Positions 42,062 to 53,600 of a DNA stretch of 64,000 nt are shown in pieces (position 1 is the first letter of the stretch; each line of letters begins with the position of its first letter). Position numbers and translations under genes: made by a program. The DNA is from Algoriphagus boritolerans DSM 17298 = JCM 18970 (lineage in GTDB: Bacteria; Bacteroidota; Bacteroidia; Cytophagales; Cyclobacteriaceae), in the NCBI RefSeq assembly GCF_900108085.1, contig NZ_FNVR01000002.1, positions 167,297 through 231,296 on the forward strand. The letters are read 5' to 3'. The notes under the pieces are model-generated. The model saw nothing but the letters and a program-made list of their open reading frames with translations. It did not search any database and was not told the DNA's origin.

Positions 42062-43417
42062 CTAGCGTCTTTCTAACATCGCTACCCGATCCGGCTTGGT
42101 CGATACCTTCTTCCATATCCATTCTCCGACCTGTTTTCCCTGTTTACTACCTTCCGTGATGGCGGGCATGTAGTGGATTCCTCCATAGAATCGGCTGATG
42201 GCAGCTTCTTGGGCCATTTGGGTAAAGCCTTTAAACTCCCGGATAGGAAGCCCATAGGCAACTTCTGTACTGTCTACGATCGGTAATTCATCTCCGAAAA
42301 GTTGCGTTAGTGTATAGGCAGCTGCAGTAGACGCGACACTGTGTCCAGAGGTATGCTCAGGAAAAGGTGGGGTCTGCAATAGCGGCACCCAATCCTCATC
42401 GATGTATTGGTTGATATAGGTCTCGGGACGGATCAGTTTGCTTCGGTACTTTTCATCCCAGCAGGCGATAAAGGCTTCATTGAGTGAAATTCCCGTCAGT
42501 GCCAAGGCTTCCACGGTACCTTTCCAGTCTTTTCCGGCTGCAGCAGACGCGATCGAAGCGATTCCCATCCAATGTCCACCGGGCGTGATTTTCTTTTCTG
42601 CAAACATTACATGGCCTTTGACATTCATTTTGTAAGGGTTGCAGTCCCAAAACATGGCTATTGCCGTTTCTTCGGGGGTCGCGTTTTGCTTTGCATCGTA
42701 GACTTCCTTGGCCAGCTTGTAAAACTCCGAGGAAGGATCAGTAGAGTAAGGCGGGGGAGGTGCAATTTTAAACTGGGCCGCAGAATCCAGTACAAAGGTT
42801 CGAATCTTATTCCAATGCGGTTCAATGGCCTCCATGTAAGCAGGAGGCGTAGGTTGCCAAGTTCCTGGCTGATTGACTACGCTGTATTTTGGGAAAGACC
42901 TACTTTCGTGGTAGTTGTCTTTCTTGGCATACGCCAAAACCTTTGAGGCAACTTCTCTACCATAGTTGACCGAAGCTTCAAATACCTCTTCGGGAATGCC
43001 TTTTTCCTGCAATTCAGCAAAAACAGCATCCCGGTGCTCATTCATTTTTTCCTCCGAAAAGATCAGGGTAGTACCCACCTGATAGTAGGCCGCTAAGGCT
43101 GCCAAAGGTGGATAAACATTTTCCGGTACAGGCATCTGAATCGGTTCCGATCCGTTCAATTGCCCCATCAAGGAAGCATAATTAGCAGGATCGGTAGCGG
43201 CGACTACCTCATAGGCTGCAAGCGAAGCGTAGGAATAAATCCGAACAGCTACAGGGGGCGAGAAGATGTCATGAATGATGACTTCTGTGACCCGATTTTG
43301 TGCACGGTGAAAATACTGCCCATCGCTGATTGCATTGCTGTAATCTACAGGTTCCTGACATGCCGAAAAGGCAAGGCTTAGAATTAGCGTAAGACAAATT
43401 AATTTAAGGGTACGCAT
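42062..43417 (-). CDS. Vanadium-dependent haloperoxidase/PAP2-type lipoprotein
   Basis: 451 residues. Lipoprotein signal with Cys20 (LAFSAC). All three vanadate/phosphate-binding motifs of the haloperoxidase-PAP2 superfamily are intact: K-x6-RP (Lys323, Arg330-Pro331), SGH (357-359, with His359) and SR-x5-H (Ser408-Arg409, His415). It may be a haloperoxidase or an acid phosphatase; sequence alone does not decide. It is the distal gene of the susCD-CRTAC1 block, 124 nt after a CRTAC1-like gene, and ends in a terminator. Confidence 0.85.
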   Translation of the reverse strand: MRTLKLICLTLILSLAFSACQEPVDYSNAISDGQYFHRAQNRVTEVIIHDIFSPPVAVRIYSYASLAAYEVVAATDPANYASLMGQLNGSEPIQMPVPENVYPPLAALAAYYQVGTTLIFSEEKMNEHRDAVFAELQEKGIPEEVFEASVNYGREVASKVLAYAKKDNYHESRSFPKYSVVNQPGTWQPTPPAYMEAIEPHWNKIRTFVLDSAAQFKIAPPPPYSTDPSSEFYKLAKEVYDAKQNATPEETAIAMFWDCNPYKMNVKGHVMFAEKKITPGGHWMGIASIASAAAGKDWKGTVEALALTGISLNEAFIACWDEKYRSKLIRPETYINQYIDEDWVPLLQTPPFPEHTSGHSVASTAAAYTLTQLFGDELPIVDSTEVAYGLPIREFKGFTQMAQEAAISRFYGGIHYMPAITEGSKQGKQVGEWIWKKVSTKPDRVAMLERR

Positions 43418-43541
43418 AGTTAATTTTCATTTTTAAGTTGACGATCGATTTTCCCTGGCGGGCGATTGGGTTTTATCAACTTACATGAGTTTTCAAATCT
43501 AACTATAAGGCATTCAATGGCAAATGATTTGCCTCATGTTT

Positions 43542-46500
43542 TTATTGGATCCACATCAGCGGACCATTGTTTTGGGCACCGAGGATTGAAGTACCGCGCT
43601 TTGTCCTGACAGATTTCAGCTTTCTGACTTCAGCTTTCTGACCTTTAACTTTTGGAAGTTCTATAAAGCCAGATTGACTCCATTGGTAAGTCAGAATTTC
43701 AAGGTTCATGGACTTGCCAAGATCCACTCTAAAATCCGAGGAATTGCCAGCTAAGTAAATCCTACCAGACTCCTTATCCACTTCAATAGTGAAAATTGGA
43801 CTCCATTGTGCCTCTGCGGGAAAAGGCACAAATTCAAAACTCCCATCCCCTTGCTGAAAATAAACCCCGGATCGGAATTCGTATGCAGGAAGTTTTCGAG
43901 CTTGTGCTATTTCTTCCTTTGAGAAAAGGTCAGCAGGCGTGCTTATTTTGGAGTAGTCTTGATAGGAGATGTGATTTCGCTTAATTCCCGGAATTTGTCT
44001 GATTAAATCATCTCTAGTGGCTAAAGGAACCAGCTTTTCTCCCATATAGTGGAAAATAACCGGATCGGCCTGTGCATTTCCGTCAAAGTCATGATGATAG
44101 AGCCAAACCGGTTTTTCCTTAGAAGCCTTAAGCTTGCTGTTTAACCCAAGATTTCCTGTCAAAATATCCATCCTTCCGTCTCCGTTGATGTCGGCGACTT
44201 TGATCGTGTTGATCCAACCTGCGCCGTATTCCAACCCTTTTGGTTGGATTTCGCTTAATTTCTTTTCCGGGGAAAGCTCAAAAACCCGAACGCCCTGCCA
44301 ATCGCCGCTGAGGAGCAGTTCTGCCTTACCATCCTTATTCAGATCGGCCCAATCGGCGGAGTTAACCATTCCAAGGTCGATATTCAGACCAAACCAAGCT
44401 TCGGTTTCGTCTTTGAATTGCCCATTTCCCTGATTGATCAACAAGCTGCTTTTTGGACTAGCTCCAAAGTCTCCACTTTTGACTGAGCTACCCACAAATA
44501 AGTCCAAGTCTCCATCTCCGTCCACGTCATGAATGGCAATGGTAGCGGTATTTTCGCCGATAGGCGGGAGGGAATTCATCGAAAATCTGAAATTACCGGC
44601 GCCGTCACCAAAGAAGATCCGGTCAAAATTGAACAGATTGCCGGATTCGTATTCGTTTCCACCGCTCCCAACAAACAAATCTAAAAATCCATCCCCGTTG
44701 AAATCCGCAAACTCAGCAACTACATCCTCTGCCTTGGCCAACTGCGCAAACATGGGATTCGATATTTCTTCAAATGTTCCCTCTGCTTTTTGCATGAAAA
44801 ATGCCCCGGACTGATCTTTAGCTCCGCCTACATAGAAGTCATCCAAACCGTCCCCATTTACATCGGCAACTGCCAAAGCAGGACCCATTCTGGCAAAAGT
44901 CTTTGGAGCCAAATACTCCCGTTTGATAAAATCTACATCATCTTTTTCCTGATGCGTCCAGTTGATGAATGGAAGTGCTACCTCATCGGAGGAAGCAGAA
45001 GCGCTCAAAATTGCTGGTTTTCCCTGGTTTTGAGACAGTGTAATCAGTTGATTTGTCAATGTTTTAGGAAAAATTTCAGCCTTGCCATCGGGCCAGTTGA
45101 CCTGAATGGAGTCAATACCTTTAGTTTTTCCCAATCCAAATACCAAGGTGGTGGAAGGGCCCGACTGGAAGCCCCGACTGGTGCTGAGTCGCTGTGACCA
45201 TTTCCGATTTTGGGAGTAAAAGATCACCTGTGCTCCAATTCCAAACGAATTTTGATCCTCGCCTTTTAAATCGATTCTGAGAAAGTTATTCCCGGATTTT
45301 TCGCTTTGATTTTGATATACAAAAGCTTCCTGATCCAAGTTGTTGATGACTAAATCCAAATCGCCGTCATTGTCCAAATCGGCATAAAGGGAACCATTGG
45401 AATAGCTTTCCTGATCCAATCCCAGGGCTTTTGCTTCGTTTTTGAACTGTAGATTTCCCTGATTTTTCCAGGCGAAATTCGAGATTTTCAGACTTGGAAG
45501 CATGTCAATCTGCCTTTTTCGAAGTTCTTCCATGCTGAGATTAGGATCTGCTTCCTGACTGTATTGGATAAAGTCCAGGTCGTTGGGCCGCTTCACGATC
45601 CCGTTGGTCACGTGAATGTCGGCAAACCCGTCATTGTCCATGTCGAAAATCAGGGGTGACCAACTCCAGTCCGAAGCGTGAACACCCGCGAAAAGGGCGA
45701 TTTCTGCAAAGCCTTGCTCTCCCTGATTCAGCTGCAGGTGATTCCGCACATATTGATCCTGATAGCCGAATTGTTCCTTGACCTGATAGACTTCCGCCTT
45801 GTCTTCCCCGACTGATTTCATCCAGATTTCCGGATCTTCTGGGAGCATGTCTGTGGTAAAAATCTCCGGCAACCCATCCCCATTCAGATCGGCAGCATCA
45901 TTGCCCATGCTGTAGCGACTCGTGTTGGAGATGAATTCATTCAGCGCCTCGCGAAAAGTGCCATTTTGAAGGTTGAGGTACAGGTAATCATTTTCGGTAA
46001 AATCATTGGAAACATAAATATCGAGCCAGCCGTCCCCATTGAAGTCTTCCACGCTGACTCCCAAACCAAATCCCAGAATGCTGGAGAAAATTCCGGATTC
46101 TTCTGTTACAACTTCAAAACCTATTTTACCCTCTGAGGCCAAATTCTTAAAGAGTTTGTCCCCACTAGGATCGATCTTCTCCCGAGCTCCCGCTTTGGCA
46201 AAAACCTCAGGTGATTTGACGTTGTGATTGAGTAGGTACATATCCAAATCTCCATCCCGATCGTAATCGAAAAACACGGCATGCGTGCTGTAGCCCCTGA
46301 AATCAAGCCCAAATTCAGCCGCTGCCTCCCGAAACTTCCCCTCCCCGAGATTGAGGTAGAGTTTATTTTTTCCGTCGATTCCAGGCAGATTTCCTACCTG
46401 ACAGACGTAGATATCCAATAATCCATCTCCATTCACATCAGCCATTGTGACACCGGTGGACCAGCCGCCGTCACCGCTTACTCCGGCAGATTCAGTAATG

Positions 46501-46811
46501 TCTTCAAACTGGAAATTCCCCTTGTTGAGGTAAAGTTTGTTTGGGACTTGATTGCCGGTGAAGTACAAATCGACTAATCCGTCTCCATTGATGTCACCTG
46601 CGGCCACACCGCCTCCATTGTAGAAGTAGAGGTATTCGAGGATGTTGTTTTCTGGGGTGGAGGTCAGCTGATTTTGAAAGGTGATTCCTGTTTTTTCAGC
46701 CGGGAGAAGTGAAAATAAAGGAGGGGTATCCGTGGAGATTTCTTTTTTGCAGGAAAAAAGTAAAACCCCAAGCCCTAAAATCCAGGTGAATTTTAATTTC
46801 ATTCGACGCAT
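43542..46811 (-). CDS. CRTAC1-like FG-GAP/VCBS lipoprotein with ASPIC/UnbV domain (1)
   Basis: About 1,089 residues from the ATG at 46809-46811, which overlaps the upstream stop as TGATG; starts at 46823 or 46802 are also possible. Lipoprotein signal (VLLFSC). More than ten FG-GAP/VCBS-like Ca2+-binding repeats with D-x-N-x-D-G-x-x-D cores (DVNGDGLLDIYV, DLNGDGLPEIFT), forming integrin-like propellers on both sides of a central ASPIC/UnbV domain (GIGAQVIFY, RGFQSGPSTTLVFGLG, VNWPDGK). Probably a surface protein binding a glycan or other polymer. Paralogue of the next two large genes. Confidence 0.85.
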   Translation of the reverse strand: MRRMKLKFTWILGLGVLLFSCKKEISTDTPPLFSLLPAEKTGITFQNQLTSTPENNILEYLYFYNGGGVAAGDINGDGLVDLYFTGNQVPNKLYLNKGNFQFEDITESAGVSGDGGWSTGVTMADVNGDGLLDIYVCQVGNLPGIDGKNKLYLNLGEGKFREAAAEFGLDFRGYSTHAVFFDYDRDGDLDMYLLNHNVKSPEVFAKAGAREKIDPSGDKLFKNLASEGKIGFEVVTEESGIFSSILGFGLGVSVEDFNGDGWLDIYVSNDFTENDYLYLNLQNGTFREALNEFISNTSRYSMGNDAADLNGDGLPEIFTTDMLPEDPEIWMKSVGEDKAEVYQVKEQFGYQDQYVRNHLQLNQGEQGFAEIALFAGVHASDWSWSPLIFDMDNDGFADIHVTNGIVKRPNDLDFIQYSQEADPNLSMEELRKRQIDMLPSLKISNFAWKNQGNLQFKNEAKALGLDQESYSNGSLYADLDNDGDLDLVINNLDQEAFVYQNQSEKSGNNFLRIDLKGEDQNSFGIGAQVIFYSQNRKWSQRLSTSRGFQSGPSTTLVFGLGKTKGIDSIQVNWPDGKAEIFPKTLTNQLITLSQNQGKPAILSASASSDEVALPFINWTHQEKDDVDFIKREYLAPKTFARMGPALAVADVNGDGLDDFYVGGAKDQSGAFFMQKAEGTFEEISNPMFAQLAKAEDVVAEFADFNGDGFLDLFVGSGGNEYESGNLFNFDRIFFGDGAGNFRFSMNSLPPIGENTATIAIHDVDGDGDLDLFVGSSVKSGDFGASPKSSLLINQGNGQFKDETEAWFGLNIDLGMVNSADWADLNKDGKAELLLSGDWQGVRVFELSPEKKLSEIQPKGLEYGAGWINTIKVADINGDGRMDILTGNLGLNSKLKASKEKPVWLYHHDFDGNAQADPVIFHYMGEKLVPLATRDDLIRQIPGIKRNHISYQDYSKISTPADLFSKEEIAQARKLPAYEFRSGVYFQQGDGSFEFVPFPAEAQWSPIFTIEVDKESGRIYLAGNSSDFRVDLGKSMNLEILTYQWSQSGFIELPKVKGQKAEVRKLKSVRTKRGTSILGAQNNGPLMWIQ

Positions 46812-49800
46812 CAGTACTTCCAAATTTCAGCAGCTGCGCTGTTTTTCACCACCAGAATCTGTTTTTCTCCCAAAAGGGCAAATTCCCGCACGTCGCCCTC
46901 AAGCTTCAATCCATTCTGATAATTCGGACTGAAGGTGAATGTCCCATCGCCTTTTCCGATCAGGACGTCCCCATAGCTTGCGTCAAACTTTCCGATTTCT
47001 GGTTTGACCTGAGCGAGATTTCCACCCAAAATCAAATCAGGGATTCCGTCTTCATTGATGTCCAAAACCTGTATGGCAAAAGTCCAGGACCGCTGTGCAA
47101 ACCGGGGAAATGGTTTCCATTCGAAGTTTCCTCCTCCGAGATTCATCAATACACCCGATTCAAAACTATTGACTTCCTGAATAATCGATTGATCGGTAAT
47201 TTCTTTTGGGAAGATGTCATTCAGCCCTTTGTTGTTGTAATCCGAGTACCGAATGTATTTTTTCTTAATCCCGGGGACTTGTCTTTCCAGTTCATGCTTG
47301 AGCGTGTACGGTATCTGTACGCCATCCACATTTTGCGTGAAAATGTGCTCAATTGATCCGTTTTGGTCAAAGTCATTTAAAAACAAACTCACCGGTGAGG
47401 AGGCTGATGCTTTGAATCGGGTATTTAATCCATGATTTCCCAAGGCCATATCCGGTAATCCATCTCCGTTAAAATCACCGATTTCGATGGTTCTGTACCA
47501 GCCTTTGAGATTGGCTAGGTTTGGCATTTCTGTTTTCTCCAACTTGCCTCCCGTGTTTTTGAAAAATGTCGGAGCCATCCATTCTCCCACTACGACCAGA
47601 TCCATTTTCCCATTTCCATCCCAATCCACCACCTGGGCGTCGGTCACCATTCCCAGGTCCTTCAGTGCTGGTGCCAGTGTGGCCGATTGCTCTGCAAAGT
47701 TTCCCATGCCATCGTTGATCCAGAGTTGACTGCTCGCAGGGGCGCCATAGGTAAAGGGTACAAGTCTTCCTCCGACAAACAGATCCATGGCTCCGTCATC
47801 ATTGATGTCGATCAGTTTGACAGTACTGCTGCTGCTGAAAACGGTAGAAAGTCCGGGTACACTTTTTTTGTTGAAATTTCCTTTTCCATCATTCAGGTAA
47901 AGCCGATCTGCCAAATCCGGAGAACCGAAACCGGATTCATTGCCACCGGAAGTGACAAACAAATCGAGGTCTCCATCTCCATCTGCATCAAAGAAAACGG
48001 CATCCGTATCTTCTGAAAGTGCATCGGCTAAAAAGGCTTCCTGAGGGCTTTCTTTGAATTTTCCCGAAGGATCACCAAGAAAGAGTTTTGCCGGGAATGT
48101 TTTAGCTCCGCCAAAAAAGTGGTCATCGAGCCCATCTCCATTCACGTCGGCTTTGGCAAAAGCCGGTCCTTCCGTGGAAAACATAAAGTAAGTCTGTCGA
48201 TCCCGGTCAAAGTCTACGAAAGCATTTTCGGTATGGATATATTCCAAATTGGAGTTTTCTGCCTTAATGAACTGTGGAGCTATTTTGGTTTCAAAAAAGG
48301 ATTTCCCTTCCTGAAGATCGCTTGCTTCCTCCCATTTTACCTCCAGTAGCCGATTCGTGACTTGGTCCTTCAGTTCGGTGTATTTGCCGTCAGGCCAAAG
48401 GATTTGGATTAAATCAACTTGTTCCAGTGTGCCTAAACCAATTGTAATTTTTGGGTCTACTGAGGATTGAAATCCCCGATTGGGCATTTGCTCGGCATAG
48501 AAGATTTGGTCTCCCGCGGTCATCCGGATTTGCGCACCGATCGCTTGGGTGTTTTGTCCTTTTCCGATGAGTTTAACCTGAAGCGAATGATTATTGGGAT
48601 TGAGTGTTTTTCCTTGGTTTTTGAAGATTTGGGCCGGTTGATTCACATTATTGACTACCAGATCCAAGTTCCCGTCATTGTCCAAGTCTCCATAGGCCGC
48701 GCCGTTGGAGTGGATCGGCTGACTAAGCCCAAAGGCTTCTGCTTTGTTTTCAAATTTCAGTTCTCCCAAATTATGAAAAGCATAATTGGGAATGGGATTG
48801 ACCGGAATGGGATCAATGAGTGCTTTGTAATTCACACCGCCCTCGGAGATGATTTGGCTTTTGGTCTGCTCATCGTCGATGAAGTTGAGGTAATCCAAGT
48901 CTGTGATGTCCTGATAAATTCCATTGGCTACAAAAATGTCCCGCATGCCGTCATTGTCCATGTCAAACATCAGCGCGCCCCAACTCCAGTCAGTCGCCTC
49001 CACATTGCCAAGACGACCCATTTCACTGAAAGTCCCGTCACCATTGTTGACGTGAAGCATGTTTCGGGAAAACTGATAGTGGTAGCCGTGGGTCTTGTTG
49101 AACTGAAACTTGTCCCAATTTTCAAAAGTCGTGACCTGCTTCAGTCTGGTCTGCGGTTCAGGAAGCATATCGGTAACAAAAATATCCAGTAACCCATCAC
49201 CATTGATATCTGCAATATCAGCTCCCATGGATGCCGCGCTGATCGATCGCATGGAGCTTTCGAGTGATTCCGTGAAAGTTCCGTCCTGATTGTTGAGGTA
49301 GAGGTAGTCTTTTTCGAAGAAGTCATTCGAAATAAAAATATCCGGCCAAGTATCCTGATTGACATCGCCGATGGTGATGCCCAAGCCAAAACCGATGATA
49401 GAGCCATAGATTCCGGCTTCTTCTGACACATCGGTGAATTTTCCGCCATCATTTCGGAAGAGTTTGTCTCCACCGACGGGATCTCTGTTTGGACGCTCGT
49501 TTTGCATTTTGTTAAAGCTTCCAATAGCCTGGTAGGAGTTGTTCAACAGATAGACGTCCAAATCACCATCTTTATCATAATCGAAGAATACGGCATGCGT
49601 GGAAAACCCCTGATCGGCCAAGCCATATTCCTCGGCCATTTCGATAAATGTACCATCTCCCTGATTAATAAAGAGCTCGTTTTGCTTGTTGTCTCCGGAA
49701 ATATCCCCTGAATTGCAGACGTAAATATCCAGAAAGCTATCGCCGTTCACATCCGCCATAGCCACTCCGGTGCTCCAGGCACGAGTTCCGGCCACTCCGG

Positions 49801-50110
49801 CAGTTTCGGTGATGTCTTCAAACTTGAAGTCCCCTTTGTTTAAGTAAAGCTTATTCGGGCCTAAGTTGGCGGTAAAATAGAGGTCGGCAAATCCGTCATT
49901 ATTGATGTCTCCGATAGCCACACCACCTCCGTTGTAGTAGTTTCGGTAAGTGAAGACATTGAAATCCTCATCGAAACTTAAGTCGTTGCGAAAGTCAACT
50001 CCTGAGGTATCGGCTGCCACTTCCTGATAAAGCGTAAGAACTTTGGTTGGGTCTTTTTGACAGGAAAACAGAAAACTCAGAAAGAAAAGATAGGGAAGTA
50101 TTACTCTCAT
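46811..50110 (-). CDS. CRTAC1-like FG-GAP/VCBS lipoprotein with ASPIC/UnbV domain (2)
   Basis: 1,099 residues. Lipoprotein signal with Cys17 (SFLFSC). Same architecture as its neighbours: N-terminal FG-GAP repeats (DINNDGFADLYF, DVNGDSFLDIYV), an ASPIC/UnbV-like segment (AIGAQIRMT, RGFQSSVDPKITIGLG, ILWPDGK), then further FG-GAP repeats (DFNGDGLPDMALG). It starts within the last 4 bp of the small lipoprotein gene (50107-50110) and is coupled to the next copy, so the paralogues are probably made in similar amounts. Confidence 0.87.
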   Translation of the reverse strand: MRVILPYLFFLSFLFSCQKDPTKVLTLYQEVAADTSGVDFRNDLSFDEDFNVFTYRNYYNGGGVAIGDINNDGFADLYFTANLGPNKLYLNKGDFKFEDITETAGVAGTRAWSTGVAMADVNGDSFLDIYVCNSGDISGDNKQNELFINQGDGTFIEMAEEYGLADQGFSTHAVFFDYDKDGDLDVYLLNNSYQAIGSFNKMQNERPNRDPVGGDKLFRNDGGKFTDVSEEAGIYGSIIGFGLGITIGDVNQDTWPDIFISNDFFEKDYLYLNNQDGTFTESLESSMRSISAASMGADIADINGDGLLDIFVTDMLPEPQTRLKQVTTFENWDKFQFNKTHGYHYQFSRNMLHVNNGDGTFSEMGRLGNVEATDWSWGALMFDMDNDGMRDIFVANGIYQDITDLDYLNFIDDEQTKSQIISEGGVNYKALIDPIPVNPIPNYAFHNLGELKFENKAEAFGLSQPIHSNGAAYGDLDNDGNLDLVVNNVNQPAQIFKNQGKTLNPNNHSLQVKLIGKGQNTQAIGAQIRMTAGDQIFYAEQMPNRGFQSSVDPKITIGLGTLEQVDLIQILWPDGKYTELKDQVTNRLLEVKWEEASDLQEGKSFFETKIAPQFIKAENSNLEYIHTENAFVDFDRDRQTYFMFSTEGPAFAKADVNGDGLDDHFFGGAKTFPAKLFLGDPSGKFKESPQEAFLADALSEDTDAVFFDADGDGDLDLFVTSGGNESGFGSPDLADRLYLNDGKGNFNKKSVPGLSTVFSSSSTVKLIDINDDGAMDLFVGGRLVPFTYGAPASSQLWINDGMGNFAEQSATLAPALKDLGMVTDAQVVDWDGNGKMDLVVVGEWMAPTFFKNTGGKLEKTEMPNLANLKGWYRTIEIGDFNGDGLPDMALGNHGLNTRFKASASSPVSLFLNDFDQNGSIEHIFTQNVDGVQIPYTLKHELERQVPGIKKKYIRYSDYNNKGLNDIFPKEITDQSIIQEVNSFESGVLMNLGGGNFEWKPFPRFAQRSWTFAIQVLDINEDGIPDLILGGNLAQVKPEIGKFDASYGDVLIGKGDGTFTFSPNYQNGLKLEGDVREFALLGEKQILVVKNSAAAEIWKY

Positions 50111-50691
50111 GAATTTTTGCCTTCTTTTAATTTTTTCTCCACCGGAAGGTCCGAGATCTCGACTCTTACTGCTGAAATGTGCTTTTTGAAAATCCGGATT
50201 CTGCGGTTTCCGTCCATTTTCACAAAGACAATTTGGGATTTATCTTCATTGCTGACTTCGATGAATCCCGGACCATACCACTCTTCCATAAGCTTAACGA
50301 CATCTTCCCGGAGCTTCTCGACTGTCAGTTCCTCATTCCATGGGGCCCAACCCTCATAGCTAAATTCAATAGGCATGAGGTAGATTTTGTCCTGCTCGAA
50401 TTTTGGATAAAAGCGCATTCGGGCAGGATTTCCCGATGCCATTTCTGCTTTATATTCAACCGAAAGTTCGGTCGGTCCATTGGATAGTTTCCCTTGCTTA
50501 TTCAGTTCCCAGCAGGTTTCAAAGAAAGTCTTTCGATCCATTCCAAGCTCCAGACCAAAAAACAGGTCATTGACTTGCTTGCCCGAATTGAGTTCTTTTC
50601 GCTCCAGCTGCTCATATTCCGACTGGCATGAGAAAAGGAGAGGGAATAGAAATAAACTAGTAACGTATTTCAAAAACCAGTGGCGTATCAT
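50107..50691 (-). CDS. Lipoprotein of unknown function between two CRTAC1-like genes
   Basis: 194 residues with a lipoprotein signal (LLFSC, Cys22). The segment NDLFFGLELGMDRKTFFETCWELNKQG and a mixed alpha/beta body match no family I recognise. Its start lies 35 bp inside the end of the upstream CRTAC1-like gene and its end overlaps the next by 4 bp, so it is tightly built into the operon and likely part of the same machinery. Confidence 0.75.
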   Translation of the reverse strand: MIRHWFLKYVTSLFLFPLLFSCQSEYEQLERKELNSGKQVNDLFFGLELGMDRKTFFETCWELNKQGKLSNGPTELSVEYKAEMASGNPARMRFYPKFEQDKIYLMPIEFSYEGWAPWNEELTVEKLREDVVKLMEEWYGPGFIEVSNEDKSQIVFVKMDGNRRIRIFKKHISAVRVEISDLPVEKKLKEGKNS

Positions 50692-53600
50692 TGTTTCTTA
50701 GGACTACTAAATTGGGTTTGTTTTCAATATTGATTTGGAATATTTGACGGATTTCTCCCGGCACAAATAACCCGCTTTCCTGAGGTAGGAGTGCGATCCA
50801 TTGATTTTTACCTTCGGGCTTCAGCACCCAGCCATAGCTCCCCATTTGGCTACCAAGTTCGGGTTTGATGCGACTTTGGTTTCCTCCGAAAATCAAATAA
50901 GGGCTTCCTAAATCTCCATCAAGTGCAGTGATCGAATAGACCGGGGCGGATTGGACTTCGATGGGGAGGGCAGCAGGTAAAAACTTCCCTTGACCCTCAT
51001 TTATCCAAAGGCTAGTTTCCAGCATATCAGCCTGCAAAGTTAAGGAATTTGCCCAAATCGCTTGGGGGAAAAGCTCCTCCAAAGATTTGTTTTGATAGGA
51101 TTCATAGGTTAGTAGCTGTTTTCTGAGGCTGGGAATCTGACGAATAAGTGCAGGCTTGAGAACCAGAGGAATGCTTTTTGAATTTTCGTAATTGGATAGA
51201 ATGTGATCCAACGTTCCGTTCTGATCATAATCGTTGATGATCATTCGGAGTTCGGAGTTGGGATTGGTTCGAAGCCTTGAATTTAATCCGTGATTTCCGG
51301 CCAGAATATCAGGTTTTCCGTCTCCATTCACGTCTTCGACCAATAGACAATTCCATAATCCTCTGGTTTTCTCAAATCCAAAATCAGAACTTTTTTCGAT
51401 GAGTTTTCCATCTTGGAAAGCAAAAATCCGAATCGGCATCCATTCCCCTGCGATGATGATTTCATCCTTTCCATCTCCATCCAAATCAGCTAATGCTCCT
51501 GAAGTCAGCATGCCAAGCTGTAAAAGCTCAGCATTTAAGCTACTGGTGATTTCTGTAAAATTCCCTTTGCCGTCGTTTTCCCAGATTTGAAGTCCACAAG
51601 GGATTCCATAGCCAAAAGGCACAGCCCGACAACCGATGATCAAATCCTGATCCCCGTCATTGTCTAGATCGCTTGATAAAATAAACGAAGTCGGAGTGGG
51701 AGAGAAGACCTGAGGCGATTTTTGGAAAGTCCCATGGCCGTCATTGAGGTAAAGCCTGTCAGAATAGTTACCGGAATTATCTCCAAACTCGATTCCACCG
51801 CTTCCCACGATAAGATCCGCTTTGCCGTCGCCGTTTGCATCGAAAAAATGCGCGGTTACGTCTTCGGCTATGGCGTCGATTTCGAAAAGTTCAGGCTGAA
51901 TGTTTCGGAACTCTCCTGAGGCGCTTTGGAGTAATAGCGCGGAAGTTTGACCTTTCGCACCAGGGATAAAGAGATCCTCCAAGCCATCTCCGTTGACGTC
52001 TGCTTTGGCAGCTTTTGGGCCTTCATTGCTGATCATCCAAAAACGCAGTCGATCCCGGTCAAAGTCCACAAAATCACTTTCCTGATGGCGGAAAGGAATT
52101 TGTGTTTCCTTAAGAAGGAGCAACTGATTCTCAACCTGCGAAATGGATTGTTGAATTTTATCATCTGGCTCGGGCGATAGGGTTAAAGCCTGATTTGCTC
52201 TGACCTCCTTCAAAGTTCGGATTTTACCATCCGGCCAAAGGATTTGGATAGAGTCTAACTTTTCAGCCTTTCCCAATCCAAAATGAATTCGAGGATCAAC
52301 AGAGGACATGTAGCCTTTGACGGGCTGGTATTCCTGAAAGAATGTTTGATCTTCTGAAAAAGCCATGACTTTTGACCCAAAGGCACTTCCAAGTTCGATG
52401 CTTAAGTAATTCCCACGCTTAGTTTCGGAGGTGGTGTTTTGGTAGAGAAAGACTGGTCCGTTAAGGTTGTTGATGACCAAATCCAAATCCCCGTCGTTGT
52501 CCAGATCGCCATAGGCCGAACCTGTACTGAAGGTAAGTTGATCCAATCCTGTGCTTTGGGAGAGATTTTCAAAATTCCAGTTCCCGAGGTTTTTGAATAG
52601 GAAGTTAGCTTGGGGATTGGAAGGAAAAGCATCGATCATTTTGGTCAATAAAACAGAATCCTCCCTGAAGCCTTTCACTTTTTCCTGATTGTTGACATAA
52701 AAGTCTACAAAGTCAAAATCTGTGAGGTCCTTTACAATTCCATTTGCGACGAAAATATCCTTTCTCCCGTCGTTATCCATGTCGAATATCAAGGCTCCCC
52801 AGCTCCAGTCTGTGGCTTCGACTCCTGCCATCCGGCTGACTTCGGAGAAAACCGGGGTTTTGGTTCCGGGTCTGAAGCCAAGATTTCGCTGAAGGGTATT
52901 CCGGGTAAACTGATGGTGGTAACCTGCTTTCACGCTGGATTGATACTTGTCCCATTCCTCAAATGGAGTTTTGGTTTTGACACGTGCGAGCTCATTTGGA
53001 AGCATTTCGGTTACAAAAATGTCAGGTCGACCGTCATTGTTCAGATCGGCTATGTCGGCCCCCATACTTCCCATGCTGATCTCAGGTAGCAGTTCTGTCA
53101 AAACCTCTGAAAATGTTCCGTCTTGATTATTGAGGTAGAGGTAGTCCCGCTCAAAGAAATCATTGGATACATACAGATCCGGCCAGTTGTCATCGTTCAG
53201 GTCGGCGACGGTTACACCCAAACCATACCCAATTGAACTTCCATAAATTCCCGCTTCTTCGGATACGTCTGTGAATTTTTCACCGTCGTTTCTGAACAGC
53301 TTATTTCCCCCATCGGGATCCCGAATCTCCCGTTGTCCCTCGCGAAGGTCAAAAATCCCGACAGATCGGCCTGAGTTGCTGAGGAGATACATATCCAGAT
53401 CTCCGTCTTTGTCAAAATCAAAAAATACGGCATGCTGACTGAGGCGTTCTTCTGCAAGTCCGAAATCCTTGGATTTCTCCGTAAATGTGAGGTCTCCGTT
53501 ATTGATATAAAGCTCGTTATGCCGCTTTTTTCCGCCTTGAGGCCCGGATTTGCATACATAGATATCCAACAAGCCATCGCCATTGATGTCTGCCATGCTG

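Noticed and set aside
48467..49192. 241-codon plus-strand ORF inside the second CRTAC1-like gene
   Set aside because: Antisense shadow produced by the repeated D-x-N-x-D-G codons; the minus-strand gene is intact and domain-rich.
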